Shown in pieces: positions 1 to 9,106 of a DNA stretch of 64,000 nucleotides. A model generated the notes under the pieces. That model ran no database searches. It was not told the DNA's origin and saw only the letters and a list, made by a program, of their open reading frames with translations. The position numbers were made by a program, and so were the translations under genes. Each line of letters opens with the position of its first letter. Position 1 is the stretch's first letter. The stretch is from RUG563 sp045589355. Lineage in GTDB: Bacteria; Bacillota; Clostridia; Christensenellales; Aristaeellaceae. The stretch covers positions 25,552 to 89,551 of the forward strand of contig JAZNOW010000019.1 of assembly GCA_045589355.1 (NCBI GenBank), written 5' to 3'.

Positions 1-109
1 GTACAATATGCTGCCCTATGTCATTTCCCTGGCCGTGCTGGCGTTCACCTCCAAGAATTCCAGAGCGCCCAAGGCGGAGGGCATTCCCTACGACAAGGGA
101 ACACGATAA
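1..109 (+). CDS. ABC transporter permease, C-terminal fragment
   Basis: Only the last 35 codons are inside the window; the gene starts to the left. The frame reads a hydrophobic segment (MLPYVISLAVLAF) and a basic tail ending APKAEGIPYDKGTR before TAA at 107-109. This tail resembles the C-terminus of BmpCD/YufQ-type (nucleoside or simple-sugar) ABC permeases, which end with a final membrane helix and a short cytoplasmic PYxKGxR tail. A terminator follows at once, so it is probably the last gene of a transporter operon. The family call rests on a short fragment. Confidence 0.6.
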   Translation, partial: YNMLPYVISLAVLAFTSKNSRAPKAEGIPYDKGTR

Positions 110-116
110 AGCAAAA

Positions 117-149
117 AGCGCCTGTGTATGGATGCACAGGCGTTTTTTG
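117..149 (+). terminator. Intrinsic terminator after ABC permease
   Basis: CGCCTGTG (119-126) pairs with CACAGGCG (135-142) around an 8-nt loop and is followed by a T run. It closes the upstream transporter operon. Confidence 0.85.
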
Positions 150-226
150 TTTTTTTCCCGGCATGGAAGCACCTCCTGAAATACACCGTGGATGGATTAT
201 GGCAGCGAAAAGACGGGTTTTGTCGC

Positions 227-254
227 TTGTGTTCCGGGGGAGCGGGTGTATAAT
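227..254 (+). promoter_or_regulatory. Sigma-A type promoter for the MATE-GH5 operon
   Basis: TTGTGT (227-232), 16-nt spacer, consensus TATAAT (249-254), about 40 nt before the MATE start codon. Confidence 0.65.
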
Positions 255-292
255 GAAAGCATCCATTTTTCTGTTGTTTTGAAAGGGGAGCC

Positions 293-1681
293 ATGAAAGG
301 AATCCGTAACCTGAACATGACCAACGGCAATCCCACCCGCCTGTTGCTGGGCTTTGCCATTCCCATGCTGATCGGCAACCTGTTCCAGCAGGTGTACAGC
401 CTGACGGACTCGGTGGTGGTGGGCCAGTTCCTGGGATCCAACGCGCTGGCGGCGGTGGGGTCCACGGGGTCGGTGACATTTTTGTTTTTTTCCATCTGCA
501 ACGGCATCGGCTCCGGCGCCGGCATTGTAACGGCCCAGTATTTCGGTGCCGGGCTGGCGGACAGAACCCGGCGCGCCATTGCCAATGCGGCCTATATTAT
601 GCTGACGGCCTCCCTGATCATGGGCGTGGCGGCCTTTTTTGCGGCGCCTTTGGTGCTGGGCATGATGGGGGTGCCGGAGGAACTGATGGCCGATGCCACC
701 ACCTATATGCGCATGAGCTGTATCGGCGTGCCGCTGGTGGCGGTGTACAATTATTCTTCGTCCATGCTGCGTTCCCTTGGGGATTCCAAAACGCCGCTGT
801 ATTTTTTGATCATCTCCTGCTTTTTGAACATTGTGCTGGATATCCTGTTTGTTTACGGGTTCCGCATGGGGGTGTTTGGCGCCGCCCTGGCCACCATCAT
901 TGCCCAGATGCTTTCCGGCGCGGGGTGCCTGCTGTATGCGCTGAAGACCAATCCCTATTTCCATCTGTCCCGGCAGGACTTGCAGCCCGACGGGGAAATT
1001 ATCCGTCAGTCGGTAAAGCTGGGGCTGCCCATGGCCCTGCAATGGTCGCTGATCTCGGTATCCTCCACGGCCCTGCAGACGTTTGTCAATTCCTTTGGTG
1101 CAGAAGCCATGGCGGCCTTTACCGCCACCAACCGCATTGAGCAGCTGGTGCATATGCCCTACGGCTCCATCAGCGCCGCCCTGGCCACCTATTCCGGCCA
1201 GAACTTCGGTGCCCACGATATGAAGCGGGTGAAGGAAGGGTTCCGCCACGGCATGCTGATCGCTGCGGCGTTCACGCTTTTGATGATGGTGATGTATCAG
1301 GCCTTTGGTCAAAGCATCATGCAGCTGTTTGTGAAGGAAGATGCGGTTATCGGGCTGGGGGCGGATGCTTTGCGGCTGACCAGCTGGTTCTATATTTTCC
1401 TGGCGGTGATCTATATGAGCCGCGGGGTGCTCAACGGCGTGGGCGACGCCATGTTTGCCCTGATCAACGGGGTGGTGGAAGTGATCTGCCGCATTGCCAT
1501 TCCCGCCGCACTGGTTGCCCAGTTTGCAGATATCGGCCAGATGGGCATCTGGTGGACCACGGTGATCACCTGGATCATCAGCGCAGGCTTTTGCATGCTG
1601 CGTTATGTGGCCTGGCACCGGAAGGCGGATTTTTCCAGGAGCGTTGTGAACCATGAAATGACGGAAGGAAGAACACCATGA
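293..1681 (+). CDS. MATE family efflux transporter
   Basis: Predicted 462-residue multidrug/toxic compound extrusion antiporter of the inner membrane, coupling Na+ or H+ entry to export of organic cations or other small molecules. The N-terminus (MTNGNPTRLLLGFAIPMLIGNLFQ) and the repeated GxxxxPxxxQ-like hydrophobic blocks in two halves fit the two six-helix MatE bundles, and the length is normal for the family. Start at 293 has GAAAGGGGAG just upstream. The stop overlaps the next start (ATGA at 1678-1681), so translation is probably coupled to the GH5 gene. The substrate cannot be told; linkage to sugar enzymes hints at export of a sugar-related or plant compound. Confidence 0.92.
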   Translation: MKGIRNLNMTNGNPTRLLLGFAIPMLIGNLFQQVYSLTDSVVVGQFLGSNALAAVGSTGSVTFLFFSICNGIGSGAGIVTAQYFGAGLADRTRRAIANAAYIMLTASLIMGVAAFFAAPLVLGMMGVPEELMADATTYMRMSCIGVPLVAVYNYSSSMLRSLGDSKTPLYFLIISCFLNIVLDILFVYGFRMGVFGAALATIIAQMLSGAGCLLYALKTNPYFHLSRQDLQPDGEIIRQSVKLGLPMALQWSLISVSSTALQTFVNSFGAEAMAAFTATNRIEQLVHMPYGSISAALATYSGQNFGAHDMKRVKEGFRHGMLIAAAFTLLMMVMYQAFGQSIMQLFVKEDAVIGLGADALRLTSWFYIFLAVIYMSRGVLNGVGDAMFALINGVVEVICRIAIPAALVAQFADIGQMGIWWTTVITWIISAGFCMLRYVAWHRKADFSRSVVNHEMTEGRTP

Positions 1682-2724
1682 TGAACGGAAAAACCATCCC
1701 GGCCCCCTTTGAAAAGGGCGTCAATTTCACCAATTGGCTGGAATACCGTCCGGCCGAGCAGATCAACCCTGACCTGTTTACCAAACAGGACTTTGAAAAC
1801 GCCCGGAAACTGGGCTGTGACGTGGTGCGCCTGCCCATTCATTTCGAAAAGATCTGCCGGGAAGAGGACGGCTATCTGATCCCTAAGAAGGTATTGGATA
1901 TTCTGGACAAGGTGTGCACCTGGTGCGATGCCCTTCAGATGTACATCATTCTGGATTTCCACAACGATTGCTCTGCCGATTCCGCCACCAGAGAGGATGT
2001 GGACAGCATCCTGGTGCCGGTGTGGCAGCAGCTGGCGGCGCGGTATCGGGAAAAATCTTCCTACATTGTGTACGAAATCATGAACGAGCCCCATGCCATC
2101 AGCATCGAACGATGGAACGAAATCGTGGCCAGGGTGTTTGAAATTATCCGGGCGATCGATAAAAACCACTGGATCATCGTGGGCGGCGCCGACTGGAACA
2201 GCACCGCCGCCATGAAGACCCTGCCCGATTTTCAGGACGATAAGGTGATTTACAATTTCCATTACTACGATCCCCACACCTTCACCCATCAGGGCGCATC
2301 CTGGTGCCACATGGAACGGGTGATGGGGCTGCCCTTTCCCTACGATGCGGAAAAAATGCCGCCCCTGCCGGAGAACGCTACCGAGGTGGAAAAGCGCTGC
2401 TTTGAAAACTACCCGGTGAACGGGCAGCTTTCCGCCGTGGTGGACTGCTTTGACCAGTATGCGGCCTTCAGCCGGGAACGCAATGCGCCGCTGTTTTGCG
2501 GGGAATTCGGCTGCTTTATGACGGTGCCGCAGGAGGCAAGGGTAAACTGGTACCGCATTGTGGCGGGGCTGCTGGCCGAAAGGGGCATTGCCCGCACCAG
2601 CTGGGATTATTATGGTGCATTCGGTGTGTTCCGCCGTACGCCCCGGGGCGTGCGCCCCCGCTTCCCGGAGGATCTGAACCGGGAGCTTTTGCAGGCCATG
2701 GGGCTGAACGCCGACGTGGAATGA
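1678..2724 (+). CDS. Glycoside hydrolase family 5 (endoglucanase-like)
   Basis: 348-residue TIM-barrel glycosidase with no signal peptide, so probably cytoplasmic. Visible GH5 landmarks are GVNFTNWLE near residue 13, VVRLPIHF, the acid/base glutamate in MNEPH (E137) and the nucleophile in FCGEFG (E276). GH5 enzymes cleave beta-1,4-glucans, mannans or related glycosides with retention; the exact substrate is not evident. The ATG at 1678 overlaps the MATE stop; an ATG one codon later is also possible. A cytoplasmic location suggests work on imported oligosaccharides or glycosides rather than polymer. Confidence 0.88.
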   Translation: MMNGKTIPAPFEKGVNFTNWLEYRPAEQINPDLFTKQDFENARKLGCDVVRLPIHFEKICREEDGYLIPKKVLDILDKVCTWCDALQMYIILDFHNDCSADSATREDVDSILVPVWQQLAARYREKSSYIVYEIMNEPHAISIERWNEIVARVFEIIRAIDKNHWIIVGGADWNSTAAMKTLPDFQDDKVIYNFHYYDPHTFTHQGASWCHMERVMGLPFPYDAEKMPPLPENATEVEKRCFENYPVNGQLSAVVDCFDQYAAFSRERNAPLFCGEFGCFMTVPQEARVNWYRIVAGLLAERGIARTSWDYYGAFGVFRRTPRGVRPRFPEDLNRELLQAMGLNADVE

Positions 2725-2755
2725 CACCGGCGTTCGTTTTGAAGGGAGGAAAGAC

Positions 2756-4189
2756 ATGATGGCGGAATATGTGACCTATGAAATGTTTGGCGCCGCAGGG
2801 GATGGGGTGCAGGATGATATGCCTGCCATCGTCAAGGCCCATGCCCATGCAAACGCTGTGCACCGGCCCGTGAAAGCCAGGGAAGGGGCAGTGTACTATG
2901 TATCGCCCCGGCATCGCACCGCCGTGGTGCAAACCGATGTGGACTGGACAGGCGCTTCCTTCGTTGTGGACGATGTGGATGCACAGTGCATCGCCGCTCC
3001 TGTTTTTCATGTATCTTCCGCCCTTTCGCCCCTGCCTTTGCAGGTGGAGAAAATGGCGTACGGCCAAAGCAGCCTGCCCAATCCCCATGGGTGTGATTTG
3101 CATGTGGTGGTGAAAAACGAACATCATAGGGATTACATCCGCAAGGGGCTCAACCAGGACACGGGCCATACCCGGACGGACGTGTTTGTGCTGGGGAAGG
3201 ACGGAAAGATGTCGTCCCCTTTGTCCTTTGATTTTGATCAGGTGACGGAGATTCAGGCATACTCCGTGGATGCGGAAAAGCTGACCATCCGGGGCGGCAC
3301 CTTCACCACCATTGCCAATCAGGCGGAAGCAAGGTACAACTATCACATGCGCAACATCCACATTACCCGCTCCAATGTGGAGGTAAGCGGCATCACCCAT
3401 CTGGTTACCGGGGAAGGGGAGCACGGCGCGCCATACCGGGGCTTTATCACGGTGGAAGATTGCGCCAGGGTGTATGTGCACGACTGCGTGTTCACCGGCC
3501 ATTTCATTTACTGGACCATCGGCAGCGCCAACCTGCCGGTGCCCATGGGCTCCTACGACCTTTCGCTGAACCGTACAGCCAATGTGCATTTTGCCCGCTG
3601 CCGCCAGACCAACGATATTCATGACGACCGGTACTGGGGCCTGATCGGCACCAATTTCTGCCGGGATCTTTCCTTTGAGGATTGCAGCTTTTCCCGGTTT
3701 GACGCCCACATGGGGGTGAGCAACTGCACCCTGCGGGGGTGCGAGCTGGGCTGGCAGTGCCTCAACGCCATCGGCAACGGTACCTTCCTGATCGAGAACA
3801 CCAGGGCCCATGGGGTGGCCTTTGTGAACCTGCGGGACGATTACGGCTGCACCTGGCGGGGGGATGTGATCATCCGCAACTGCACCTGGCTGCCCAGAAG
3901 CGACCAGCGGGCCGTTTTCAGCGGCCACAATGACGGCACCCATCATTTCGGCTATCCCTGCTACATGCCCAACGTGGTGATCGACGGGCTGACGGTGGAG
4001 GAAAAGCAGACGGATGCGGCGCCCTTGTATGTGTTCAACAATTATCTGGGGGAAAAGCTGGCGGAGGGGCAGCATGACGTGCCCGTCACGCCGGAAAAGG
4101 TGTGCGTGCGCCGTGTGCACACCCATCGCCCTGTGCGCCTTTGCGAAGCGGCCTGGCTGATGCCGGATACCGTGTTTGAGGCGGAATGA
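2756..4189 (+). CDS. Right-handed parallel beta-helix protein (pectate-lyase-like fold)
   Basis: 477 residues. The start (YVTYEMFGAAGDGVQDDMPAI) is typical of the pectate-lyase superfamily domain that opens many beta-helix glycosidases and lyases. The body shows many short beta-strand turns with stacked N/C positions (e.g. CTLRGCELGWQCLNAIGNGT), as expected for a solenoid. No signal peptide is visible. GGGAGGA lies 5-8 nt before the ATG at 2756. It follows GH5 by 31 nt, so the two probably act on the same polysaccharide or glycan. No family-specific catalytic motif was recognised; it may be a polysaccharide lyase, a GH28-like enzyme or an epimerase. Confidence 0.7.
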   Translation: MMAEYVTYEMFGAAGDGVQDDMPAIVKAHAHANAVHRPVKAREGAVYYVSPRHRTAVVQTDVDWTGASFVVDDVDAQCIAAPVFHVSSALSPLPLQVEKMAYGQSSLPNPHGCDLHVVVKNEHHRDYIRKGLNQDTGHTRTDVFVLGKDGKMSSPLSFDFDQVTEIQAYSVDAEKLTIRGGTFTTIANQAEARYNYHMRNIHITRSNVEVSGITHLVTGEGEHGAPYRGFITVEDCARVYVHDCVFTGHFIYWTIGSANLPVPMGSYDLSLNRTANVHFARCRQTNDIHDDRYWGLIGTNFCRDLSFEDCSFSRFDAHMGVSNCTLRGCELGWQCLNAIGNGTFLIENTRAHGVAFVNLRDDYGCTWRGDVIIRNCTWLPRSDQRAVFSGHNDGTHHFGYPCYMPNVVIDGLTVEEKQTDAAPLYVFNNYLGEKLAEGQHDVPVTPEKVCVRRVHTHRPVRLCEAAWLMPDTVFEAE

Positions 4190-4213
4190 CAACGCGTGTC
4201 TGAGGGGAAAAAG

Positions 4214-4627
4214 ATGATAAAAGAATTGGTGCATGACCCCGTTTTGCTGGGGATAAAGGCAGAAGAGGCCACAAAGGAAGATTTGCCCGTGGCCCGGGAC
4301 CTGATGGACACGCTGGCGGCCCACCGGGAAACCTGTGTGGGCATGGCGGCCAACATGATCGGAGTGCAAAAGCGGATCATTGCCTTTGATAACGAAGGCA
4401 CGAACATGCTGATGCTGAACCCGGAGATCATGAAAAAAACAGGCCCCTACGAAACGGAAGAAGGGTGCCTGTCCCTGCTGGGCGGGCCGCGGAAATGCAA
4501 GCGGTATCAATCCATCAAGGTGAAATGGCAGACGGAGGATTTCCGTGTGCGCATCAAAACCTTTACCGGCTTTACGGCCCAGATCATTCAGCACGAAGTG
4601 GACCATTGCGACGGGGTACTGATCTGA
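4214..4627 (+). CDS. Peptide deformylase family protein with atypical motif 1
   Basis: 137 residues. PDFs remove the N-formyl group from nascent proteins using a metal held by one Cys and two His. Motif 2 (EEGCLSL, C85) and motif 3 (QHEVDH, H127 and H131, E128) are intact. Motif 1, normally GxGxAAxQ with a catalytic Gln, reads GMAANMIG, placing Met48 where Gln should be. I chose ATG 4214 because GAGGGG sits 6 nt upstream; an in-frame GTG at 4196 lacks a good site. It is last in the MATE-GH5-helix run. It could be a secondary, altered deformylase rather than the housekeeping enzyme. Confidence 0.82.
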   Translation: MIKELVHDPVLLGIKAEEATKEDLPVARDLMDTLAAHRETCVGMAANMIGVQKRIIAFDNEGTNMLMLNPEIMKKTGPYETEEGCLSLLGGPRKCKRYQSIKVKWQTEDFRVRIKTFTGFTAQIIQHEVDHCDGVLI

Positions 4628-4633
4628 CAAAAA

Positions 4634-4667
4634 AACCAATGCGTGGAAAAGAACGCATTGGTTTTTT
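4634..4667. terminator. Bidirectional terminator between convergent genes
   Basis: CCAATGCG (4636-4643) pairs with CGCATTGG (4654-4661), with an A run on the left and a T run on the right. It can stop both the deformylase transcript and the opposing esterase transcript. Confidence 0.85.
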
Positions 4668-4671
4668 GCGA

Positions 4672-5586
4672 TTACAGGTGTTTTTTCAGGAAACGGTCCA
4701 CTTCTGCCAGGGCTTCATCGCAGGCAAAGCCGTCAAAGCCGTGGTTTGCTCCCAGCACTTTGATGCATTCCACCTCTTTGCCCATTTTCCGCATGGCTTC
4801 ATAGAGGTGCACGCTTTGCTGGAAATTGACGGTCATATCCCGGCTGCCGTGCATGATCAGCGTGGGCGGGGTGGGCACATCGGCGGAAAGATAGGACTGG
4901 GGCACGGTGGCGGCGGCCAGGTCCGGGTGCTGCTGTACCGGCAGATGGCCGATCAGCCAGCCTTCGGGGCTGTCGGCGGGCACGTGCTCACCGCAGCTGG
5001 GCTCAAAGGCCATTTCGCTGATCACCGTGGGGCCGTACCAGTCCACAATGCATTTTACCGCAGCCGTTTGCTTTTCGTCCTCTTCGCAGGAGGGGAAACC
5101 ATCGCCGGTGAAGCCGGCCATCAGCGCGGTGTGGCCGCCGCTGGAATCCCCCCAGAGGGCCACCTTGTCCGGGTGAAAGTGGAAATAATCGGGCCGACTG
5201 CGCAGGAAACGGATGGCGCTCTTTACGTCTTCCGCCTGGGCGGGGAAGGGGGAGGTGGTGGAGGGGGTGTATTCCACCAGGGCCACGCAATAGCCCTTCT
5301 GGCACATGCGCACCATTTCCGGCAGGTGGATGAACAGATCCTGCCTGAACCAGGCGCTGCCCTGCACAAACACGATCAGCGGGTTATCCCCCCGGCCGTT
5401 CCGGGGCGTGAGATAATGGATGTGCAAGGGGGTATCGCCCCGTTTTTTATAGACGATGTGGGGCTTGAAGGCCACGCCGAAGCCGAAGGTATCCTGCCAG
5501 CGGACGCACCGCACGCCTTCGGGCAGGGCGGTGTTTTCGGGGAAGGTTTCCGGGGTATAAAGGGGCAGAACAGTACGCCTTTCCAT
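4672..5586 (-). CDS. Alpha/beta hydrolase, esterase/lipase (BD-FAE-like)
   Basis: 304-residue serine hydrolase without a signal peptide. The nucleophile elbow is WGDSSGG (S148, GxSxG); the acid is probably the Asp of HGSRD (about 254) and the base the His of GANHG (about 287). The oxyanion region reads VFVQGSAW where HGG is common. Related enzymes take acetyl or feruloyl esters off plant polysaccharides, which would fit the glycosidase context; that substrate is inferred. I chose the ATG at 5586 because AAGGAG lies 8 nt upstream; an in-frame ATG 12 codons earlier has no such site. It diverges from the fucosidase gene. Confidence 0.85.
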   Translation of the reverse strand: MERRTVLPLYTPETFPENTALPEGVRCVRWQDTFGFGVAFKPHIVYKKRGDTPLHIHYLTPRNGRGDNPLIVFVQGSAWFRQDLFIHLPEMVRMCQKGYCVALVEYTPSTTSPFPAQAEDVKSAIRFLRSRPDYFHFHPDKVALWGDSSGGHTALMAGFTGDGFPSCEEDEKQTAAVKCIVDWYGPTVISEMAFEPSCGEHVPADSPEGWLIGHLPVQQHPDLAAATVPQSYLSADVPTPPTLIMHGSRDMTVNFQQSVHLYEAMRKMGKEVECIKVLGANHGFDGFACDEALAEVDRFLKKHL

Positions 5587-5685
5587 ACACGGCACTCCTT
5601 TTTGGGAATGAAAGATATTCACACATGTTTATTTCATTATAGCACAACAAAAGAAAAACGGTCAAACAAAAAAGCATGGACATTT

Positions 5686-5714
5686 TTGCCCAAACCATGT
5701 ATCATGGAGATAAT
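5686..5714 (+). promoter_or_regulatory. Promoter for alpha-L-fucosidase gene
   Basis: TTGCCC (5686-5691), 17-nt spacer, GATAAT (5709-5714), about 45 nt before the start codon. Confidence 0.5.
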
Positions 5715-5759
5715 GGAAAAGGCGGTTTGAACAGGAAAATACAAGGAGGCACATCCTTC

Positions 5760-7223
5760 ATGAAGCAGCATTTTGAGCCCACGTTTGAATCCCTGCAAAC
5801 CTATTTGGCGCCGGCATGGTTCCGGGACGCCAAGTTTGGTATCTGGAGCCACTGGGGCCCCCAGAGCGTGCCCATGTTCGGCGATTGGTATGCCCGGAAC
5901 ATGTACATTGAAGGCACCCAGCAGTATGAATACCACCTGCGCCACTACGGCCATCCTTCCAGGTTTGGCTACAAGGATATCTGCGCCCTGTGGAAGGCGG
6001 AAAAATTTGACCCCGAAGGGCTGATGGAAAAGTACTACAAAGCCGGCGCCCGGTATTTTATGAGCCAGGGCACCCATCATGACCATTTCTTCAACTATGC
6101 TTCCGGCATCAACCGGATGAACAGCGTCAATGTAGGGCCCCGGCGGGATATTCTGGCTGCATGGAAAGCGGCGGCGGATAAGTTCGGCATGCCCTTTGGC
6201 ATCAGCGAACATCTGGGGGCGTCCTTTGCCTGGTGGCGGGTGAACAAGGGCTGCGACAAGCAGGGCCCCTATGCCGGCGTGCCCTATGACGGAAACGACC
6301 CTGCTTATCAGGATTTCTACTTTGCCAATCAGGAGCACGGCACCCAAAAGCCGGAGGAGATTTTCCCCTGGTACACGGCCAACAAAGCGTTCCGGGACTA
6401 CTGGCTGCGCTGTGTGGAAGAAATGATCGACGTTTTCCAGCCCGATCTCCTTTATACCGACGGCTCCCTGCCCTTTGGCGAACACTGGATGGGCGGAGGG
6501 GACAATGCAAAACGGAACGAGGAAACCTACCTCTGGGGCCTGAAAGCCGTTTCCCGCCTGTACAATACTTCCATTGAGAAGCATGGGGAAAACCGGGCGG
6601 TGTATCTGCAGAAGGACCGGAACCCCGCCATTTACAGCGTGGGCGTACTGGACATTGAAAAAAGCCAGCTGCCCGGCATCATGCCTGCGCCCTGGCATAC
6701 CGATACCTGCATCGGCAACTGGTTTTACGACGTGCATTCGCCCTACAAGCAGCCGGACCAGATTGTGGAAATGCTGGTGGATATCATTTCCAAGAACGGC
6801 GTGATGCTGCTCAATATCCTGCAGCGCCCGGACGGCACCATTGACGAATATGCGGATTACATTCTGGAGGAAATCGGCCGTTGGTTCGGGGTGTGCAGCG
6901 AAGCGGTATATGGTACCCGGCCCTGGCGTGTGTTCGGCGAAGGGGAAACAAGGGTGAAAATTGAAATGTTCCGGGAAGACAAGACAGCCTGGACCCGCAG
7001 CGATTTCCGTTTCGTGCAAAAGGAGGGAGCCGTATACGCCTTCATGATGGGCGCAAAGGGCGGCGAAACGGTAACCCTGCGCAGCTTTGCGGAGGATGAG
7101 GTGCAGGCAGTGGAACTGCTGGGCTACGGAACAGTGCCCTTCAAAAAGGACTTTGGGGTGCTGGTGGTATCGCTGCCCGAAAAACTGCCGGCCTTCTGTG
7201 CCAATGCCCTGAAAATCAGGTAA
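5760..7223 (+). CDS. Alpha-L-fucosidase, glycoside hydrolase family 29
   Basis: 487 residues, a normal size for GH29. The N-terminal block WFRDAKFGIWSHWGPQSVP is a family hallmark, followed by YxxxHHDHF-type barrel motifs. The retaining nucleophile is probably D234 in LLYTDGSLPFG. A small beta-sandwich tail follows the catalytic barrel. The enzyme releases L-fucose from host glycans or plant xyloglucan. No signal peptide is visible, so it should act on imported oligosaccharides. ATG 5760 is chosen because AAGGAGG (5743-5749) is well spaced; the open frame extends upstream to 5676 without a ribosome site. Confidence 0.93.
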   Translation: MKQHFEPTFESLQTYLAPAWFRDAKFGIWSHWGPQSVPMFGDWYARNMYIEGTQQYEYHLRHYGHPSRFGYKDICALWKAEKFDPEGLMEKYYKAGARYFMSQGTHHDHFFNYASGINRMNSVNVGPRRDILAAWKAAADKFGMPFGISEHLGASFAWWRVNKGCDKQGPYAGVPYDGNDPAYQDFYFANQEHGTQKPEEIFPWYTANKAFRDYWLRCVEEMIDVFQPDLLYTDGSLPFGEHWMGGGDNAKRNEETYLWGLKAVSRLYNTSIEKHGENRAVYLQKDRNPAIYSVGVLDIEKSQLPGIMPAPWHTDTCIGNWFYDVHSPYKQPDQIVEMLVDIISKNGVMLLNILQRPDGTIDEYADYILEEIGRWFGVCSEAVYGTRPWRVFGEGETRVKIEMFREDKTAWTRSDFRFVQKEGAVYAFMMGAKGGETVTLRSFAEDEVQAVELLGYGTVPFKKDFGVLVVSLPEKLPAFCANALKIR

Positions 7224-7380
7224 CGCCCAAGGCGGGGCGAGAAATCGATATTTGGTGCTCCGTCAGACCGGAAGTTTTTCGTGAATCACATAGGTGTTTC
7301 ATCCGGCCGACTTCAGTAAATTCACAAATTGGCTGACATGGGTTTCCAGCCGCAAGACCAGTAAGTGATTGCTGGAACAC

Positions 7381-7418
7381 AAAGCGCAGGTCCTCAAAAG
7401 GGGACTGCGCTTTTTTTC
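7381..7418 (+). terminator. Intrinsic terminator before the yesN-like gene
   Basis: AGCGCAGGTCC pairs with GGACTGCGCT with one bulged G, followed by TTTTTTT. It lies about 160 nt after the fucosidase stop. The DNA from 7224 to 7380 holds no gene or RNA I recognise. Confidence 0.75.
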
Positions 7419-7443
7419 GGCGGAGAAGAAGATGAAAGGCGTA

Positions 7444-7473
7444 TTGCAGAAAATCTCCGGTTTGTGCTATACT
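7444..7473 (+). promoter_or_regulatory. Promoter for the yesN-like regulator
   Basis: TTGCAG (7444-7449), 18-nt spacer, TATACT (7468-7473). Confidence 0.6.
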
Positions 7474-7519
7474 AACGGTAGATTGATTGTACAAGCGAAA
7501 AACAGCAGGAGGGGAAAAG

Positions 7520-9106
7520 ATGTATCAGGTATTTGTGGTGGAGGATGAACTGCTCATCCGTCAAAGCATCCGCAATGTGATCGAGCAGATGCCCGGGCCT
7601 TTTTCCTTCTGCGGTGAAGCATCGGACGGGGAGATGGCCCTGTCCATGATGCAGGACCTGATGCCCGATATTGTGCTGACGGATATCCGCATGCCGTTTC
7701 TGGATGGGTTTGAGCTGATCCGCCATGCCAAGGCCATGATGCCCTGGCTGAAGATCATCATCATCAGCGGCTATGGGGATTTTGAATCGGCCCAGAAGGC
7801 CATTTCGCTGGGGGTGGACCAGTACCTGCTCAAGCCCATCCGGCCGGCGGAACTGACCAGGGTGATCGAGGATATGGCCCGGCAGATTGAAGAGGGCAAA
7901 AAGAAAAGCGCCCTGCCCAAGGGGTATGACCAGGACGAAGTGCAGCATGCCCTCCGGCAGCATTTTATGCAGCAGCTTTTATACGGCGGGCTGGATACCG
8001 CCACGCTTCTGGAGCGTGCAAGGGCGCTGGGGCTGGATATTGTGCGGCCCAATTATCAGCTGGTGCTGTTTGATCTGGGCGGGGATGAAATGAACCACCA
8101 GCCGGTGCGCAACATGGTGGAAAATATCCTGAACCAGCAGAAACTGCCGCTGTATTATTTCGGCGAGGCCAACCAGCTGACGGTGCTTTTCTGCGCCCAG
8201 AATGCCGAAGAAATGAACGAAAACGTGTACCAGTTCATCAATATTTTCCGCCACGAAATCAAGGAACTTTGCCCCACGGTGACCACTGTGACGGGCAACA
8301 TGGTGCAGCGGCTCAGCGCCGTGTGCTCCTCCTATAAGACGGCGGCGGATGTGTTGAAGAAGGTGTACGGCGTATCGGTGGGGCAGGTGGTGGACGTGAA
8401 CGACACCGCCCAGATTGCCGTGGAAATGATCGAGCTGGGGGACCCCTTCGGCCAGGAATTCCAGCAGAAGCTGCAGCATGCCGCAGCGGGCGACGTGCCC
8501 CGGCTGGTGGATGAAGTGCTGGATAGCCCGGAGGGCAGCCGTTTTGCCAGCATGCTGATGCGCTACTATGCGCTGCTGGATTTGCTGAAGATGACGGCCC
8601 AGCAGATTGCCCGGGCAACCCCGGGGGTGGATATGAAGGATGTTGCCACAAAATTAAGCGACCGGCACGACATTTTTGCCGCATCCGGCCGCAAGGAAAG
8701 TTTTCGTGAAATGGCCATTGAGCTTTTGCAGCAGGCTGTCAGCATGAAACAGGAAAACCTGTCCGGCATCCGCTACAGCCATGTGATCAGCAAGGCGGAA
8801 AAGTATGTGGCAGAAAATTTCTGCGATCCCAACATTTCGCTGATCAGCGTGGCCAAATACGTAGGTTTGTCTTCCGCCCACTTCAGCACCGTTTTTTCCC
8901 AGACGCTGGGCCGTTCCTTTATCAACTACCTGACGGCCATGCGCATTGAAAAGGCCAAGGAGCTATTGGCCAATACCAGCATGAAGCTGTCGGCCATTGC
9001 CATGGAAATCGGCTACAACGAGCCCAATTATTTCAGCCATGTGTTCCGCAAAACGGAGGGCATCACGCCCAAGGAATACCGCAATCAGGTGCGGCAGGAT
9101 CAGTAA
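7520..9106 (+). CDS. YesN-type response regulator with AraC HTH domain
   Basis: 528 residues. The N-terminal receiver domain (1-120) has the acidic pair at the start (VVEDE) and phosphoacceptor D55 in VLTDIRMP. A middle region of about 300 residues is poorly conserved, and the last 100 residues form an AraC double helix-turn-helix (AKYVGLSSAHFSTVFSQ ... IGYNEPNYFSHVFRK). Such regulators activate sugar uptake genes when phosphorylated by YesM-like kinases; the kinase at 10068-11522 is the clear partner. AGGAGGGG precedes ATG 7520. Its end overlaps the convergent lipoprotein gene by 7 bp. Confidence 0.93.
   Translation: MYQVFVVEDELLIRQSIRNVIEQMPGPFSFCGEASDGEMALSMMQDLMPDIVLTDIRMPFLDGFELIRHAKAMMPWLKIIIISGYGDFESAQKAISLGVDQYLLKPIRPAELTRVIEDMARQIEEGKKKSALPKGYDQDEVQHALRQHFMQQLLYGGLDTATLLERARALGLDIVRPNYQLVLFDLGGDEMNHQPVRNMVENILNQQKLPLYYFGEANQLTVLFCAQNAEEMNENVYQFINIFRHEIKELCPTVTTVTGNMVQRLSAVCSSYKTAADVLKKVYGVSVGQVVDVNDTAQIAVEMIELGDPFGQEFQQKLQHAAAGDVPRLVDEVLDSPEGSRFASMLMRYYALLDLLKMTAQQIARATPGVDMKDVATKLSDRHDIFAASGRKESFREMAIELLQQAVSMKQENLSGIRYSHVISKAEKYVAENFCDPNISLISVAKYVGLSSAHFSTVFSQTLGRSFINYLTAMRIEKAKELLANTSMKLSAIAMEIGYNEPNYFSHVFRKTEGITPKEYRNQVRQDQ

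Noticed and set aside
2516..4639. 707-codon minus-strand frame opposite the beta-helix gene
   Set aside because: Composition is a His/Gln/Pro-rich antisense translation; the + strand gene has a ribosome site and fold-consistent sequence.
7224..7380. Riboswitch upstream of the yesN-like gene
   Set aside because: Only a weak CCGGA/TCCGG pairing is visible and the terminator follows the fucosidase; no known aptamer core recognised.
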